Assembly: GCF_004135605.1 (NCBI RefSeq)
Contig: NZ_SDPT01000001.1
Coordinates: 1,550,001-1,614,000, forward strand
Length of the DNA: 64,000 bases
Direction of reading: 5' to 3'
Source: Sphingomonas desiccabilis
GTDB lineage: Bacteria; Pseudomonadota; Alphaproteobacteria; Sphingomonadales; Sphingomonadaceae
The translations under genes were made by a program, and so were the position numbers. Positions 62,724 through 64,000 of this stretch are shown here, piece by piece. Position 1 is the stretch's first letter. Each line of letters opens with the position of its first letter. The notes under the pieces are model-generated. The model was not told the DNA's origin, made no database searches, and saw only the letters and a program-made list of their open reading frames with translations.

Positions 62724-63725
62724 CTATGCCGCCTGCAGCACCTCGTCGACGGTGGCCGGGCGAACGTTCAGGCGATCGAGCAGGTCGAGGACGCCTTCCC
62801 ACCACGCCCAGAAGCGCCGCAGATCGGCCGCGTCCCGGACATAGGGGGTGTGTCCGGGCACCAGCGACGGCGAGTGGAAGGCAAAGTTCAGCAGCCGCAG
62901 CCCCTCTCCAACCGAAACGCGGATGGCCTCCAGCGCCTCCGATCGGGATACACCCTCGGGCGTCAACGGAACCCGGTTCAACAGGCCCAGCCTGGCAGCG
63001 ATGGCTGTGCCGCGGGGTAGCCGCGCGAGCCGCTTGTGCAAGACGCCACCCCGTCGCCTCAGGCGGCCCGTGAAGATGGTGGTGAACGGCAGTTCCAGAA
63101 GCGTCTGGTGCGGGCCAGTGCGGAACGCCGCGTTGCCGATACCGCTGTAGTCGGGGCCGCCTTCCCGGGAATAATCGAACGTCGCGCGCATCGACGTGTC
63201 CACGCGGTAGCCGCGGGCGGCGAGGAGACGGAGCGTATGCGGTCCCAGACCATAGCGCCCGGCGCGATAAGCCCGAGGGGGGCGGCCGAACGCGCGGTCG
63301 ATCGCATGGCCCAGCCGGTCGAGCTTTGCAGCTTCCACCGCTTCGGTAAGATTACCTGCGAAGCTGTTGGAAACGCTCACCCTCTCCTCGAACGGAGGTG
63401 TCACCCAGGGGTGGAGCTGCGCGCCGACCTCGGACCGGCCGTCGGCCAGCGGCTCTTGCAGGAACGCGACTGCCGCTGGATCGCGCGCGATGGGGTAGTC
63501 GACTAGGTAGACGAGACCGATGCCGCGCTCGGAAAAGCGCCGGTGCGCTTCGGGCACCGCGGCCATGGCGCTGGTGGTGAAGCCGTCCCGGCGAAATCCG
63601 GCGGACCAGTCGAACTCCTCCTCGGTATCGACGAAGAGCGTGAAGCGCGTCCCGAAGGCATCCGGCCACCGGACCAACGCCTCGGGAGCGGGCGCCGGCG
63701 GATGGAAGACCGTCGGCACCGCCAC
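62724..63725 (-). CDS. WalW-like polysaccharide deacetylase-family protein
   Basis: A 333-residue protein with a deacetylase-like metal site start (RFTLFVDTEEEFDWSAGFRR), HPWVTPPFEERV (about 105), and a tail resembling WalW (VPGHTPYVRDAADLRRFWAW). It probably modifies a cell-wall or capsular polysaccharide. First chromosomal gene to the right of the prophage. Confidence 0.75.
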   Translation of the reverse strand: MAVPTVFHPPAPAPEALVRWPDAFGTRFTLFVDTEEEFDWSAGFRRDGFTTSAMAAVPEAHRRFSERGIGLVYLVDYPIARDPAAVAFLQEPLADGRSEVGAQLHPWVTPPFEERVSVSNSFAGNLTEAVEAAKLDRLGHAIDRAFGRPPRAYRAGRYGLGPHTLRLLAARGYRVDTSMRATFDYSREGGPDYSGIGNAAFRTGPHQTLLELPFTTIFTGRLRRRGGVLHKRLARLPRGTAIAARLGLLNRVPLTPEGVSRSEALEAIRVSVGEGLRLLNFAFHSPSLVPGHTPYVRDAADLRRFWAWWEGVLDLLDRLNVRPATVDEVLQAA

Positions 63726-63727
63726 GA

Positions 63728-64000
63728 TCAGCCGCCGTGCGCCTGCCCCAGGGGGACGTTCTCCGCAGAGGGCAGCCGCAGGATCAGTCGCTCGCGTTCG
63801 AACAGCAGCGCACCGCCGAGTTCCTTGGCGAGATTGCGCGCCAGGCGCATCGCGAAACCGGTGCCCAGCAGCGCCGTATCCTCGCCCTCGTCGTCGATCG
63901 CGAGCAGCGCATCCCCCGGATAGGCATCCAAGGAAGCGGGTCGGGCGAAAGCGAGCAACGGTGCCTCGCGTGCTTCGGCAAGCGCCTCCACGCGCACCGT
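63728..64000 (-). CDS. Sensor histidine kinase, C-terminal part (truncated by window)
   Basis: The last ~90 residues of a GHKL-type ATPase domain: IDDEGEDTALLGTGFAMRLA with RNLAKELGGALLFERERLIL, the end of the ATP lid and last strand. N-terminal domains lie beyond the window. Two base pairs separate it from the deacetylase gene; they are likely one operon. Confidence 0.75.
   Translation of the reverse strand, partial: TVRVEALAEAREAPLLAFARPASLDAYPGDALLAIDDEGEDTALLGTGFAMRLARNLAKELGGALLFERERLILRLPSAENVPLGQAHGG

Overview
The window looks like a chromosomal segment of a high-GC alphaproteobacterium, most likely Sphingomonas or a close sphingomonad. The clues are the two TonB-dependent receptors, the DUF3526-type ABC exporter, a CYP152 P450, EttA, a MucR-type regulator and the style of the integrases and phage genes. 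This taxonomic call is inference from gene content, not from a marker gene.

Core chromosome flanks the window. On the left (1-6.6 kb) are a truncated NYN/OST-HTH protein, a CYP152 P450, a secreted cyclophilin, EttA, an M28 peptidase, a small lipoprotein and tRNA-Pro(TGG). On the right (62.6-64 kb) are tRNA-Ile2(CAT), a WalW-like deacetylase and the end of a histidine kinase.

Two elements sit nearly back to back. Island 1 (6631-19622, about 13 kb) lies in tRNA-Pro and is bounded by a perfect 20-bp copy of the tRNA 3' end. It carries a decayed integrase, a ZnuD-like receptor, an Rrf2 regulator with a FAD oxidoreductase and a methyltransferase, a siderophore-type receptor in one operon with an ABC exporter, and broken remnants of an MmeI-like enzyme and a GIY-YIG protein. 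Element 2 (20207-62615, about 42.4 kb) is an apparently complete siphovirus-type prophage in tRNA-Ile2, bounded by a 17-bp repeat. Only about 585 bp with one chromosomal gene separates the two.

The prophage is organised around a CI-like repressor at 54.6 kb. Palindromes of the form GTGCG-N5-CGCAC lie in the promoter of the leftward early operon (Cro-like gene through replication genes to a NusG/RfaH-like protein) and in the promoter of the rightward operon (small membrane genes, a MazG-like protein and an AlpA-like putative excisionase). The late operon runs leftward from the terminase (47.1 kb) through portal, a fused protease-capsid protein, tail genes, a tail-tip protein ending in a Hint domain, an esterase-like fibre, holin candidates, endolysin and Rz/Rz1. 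The NusG-like protein sits where a lambda Q-like late antiterminator would be expected. Five CGTGA repeats at exactly 10-bp spacing lie inside a probable replication gene and are a strong origin candidate.

Cargo genes that do not fit the lytic programme are a KAP-family P-loop NTPase beside the integrase, a DUF4145 protein between the early and late regions, a secreted small protein facing the tail operon, a left-end cluster (SNase-like nuclease, Cys-rich secreted peptide, MucR-like regulator), and the genes co-oriented with the repressor (tail-anchored protein, HIRAN protein). These are the best places to look for lysogen-expressed defence or exclusion functions.
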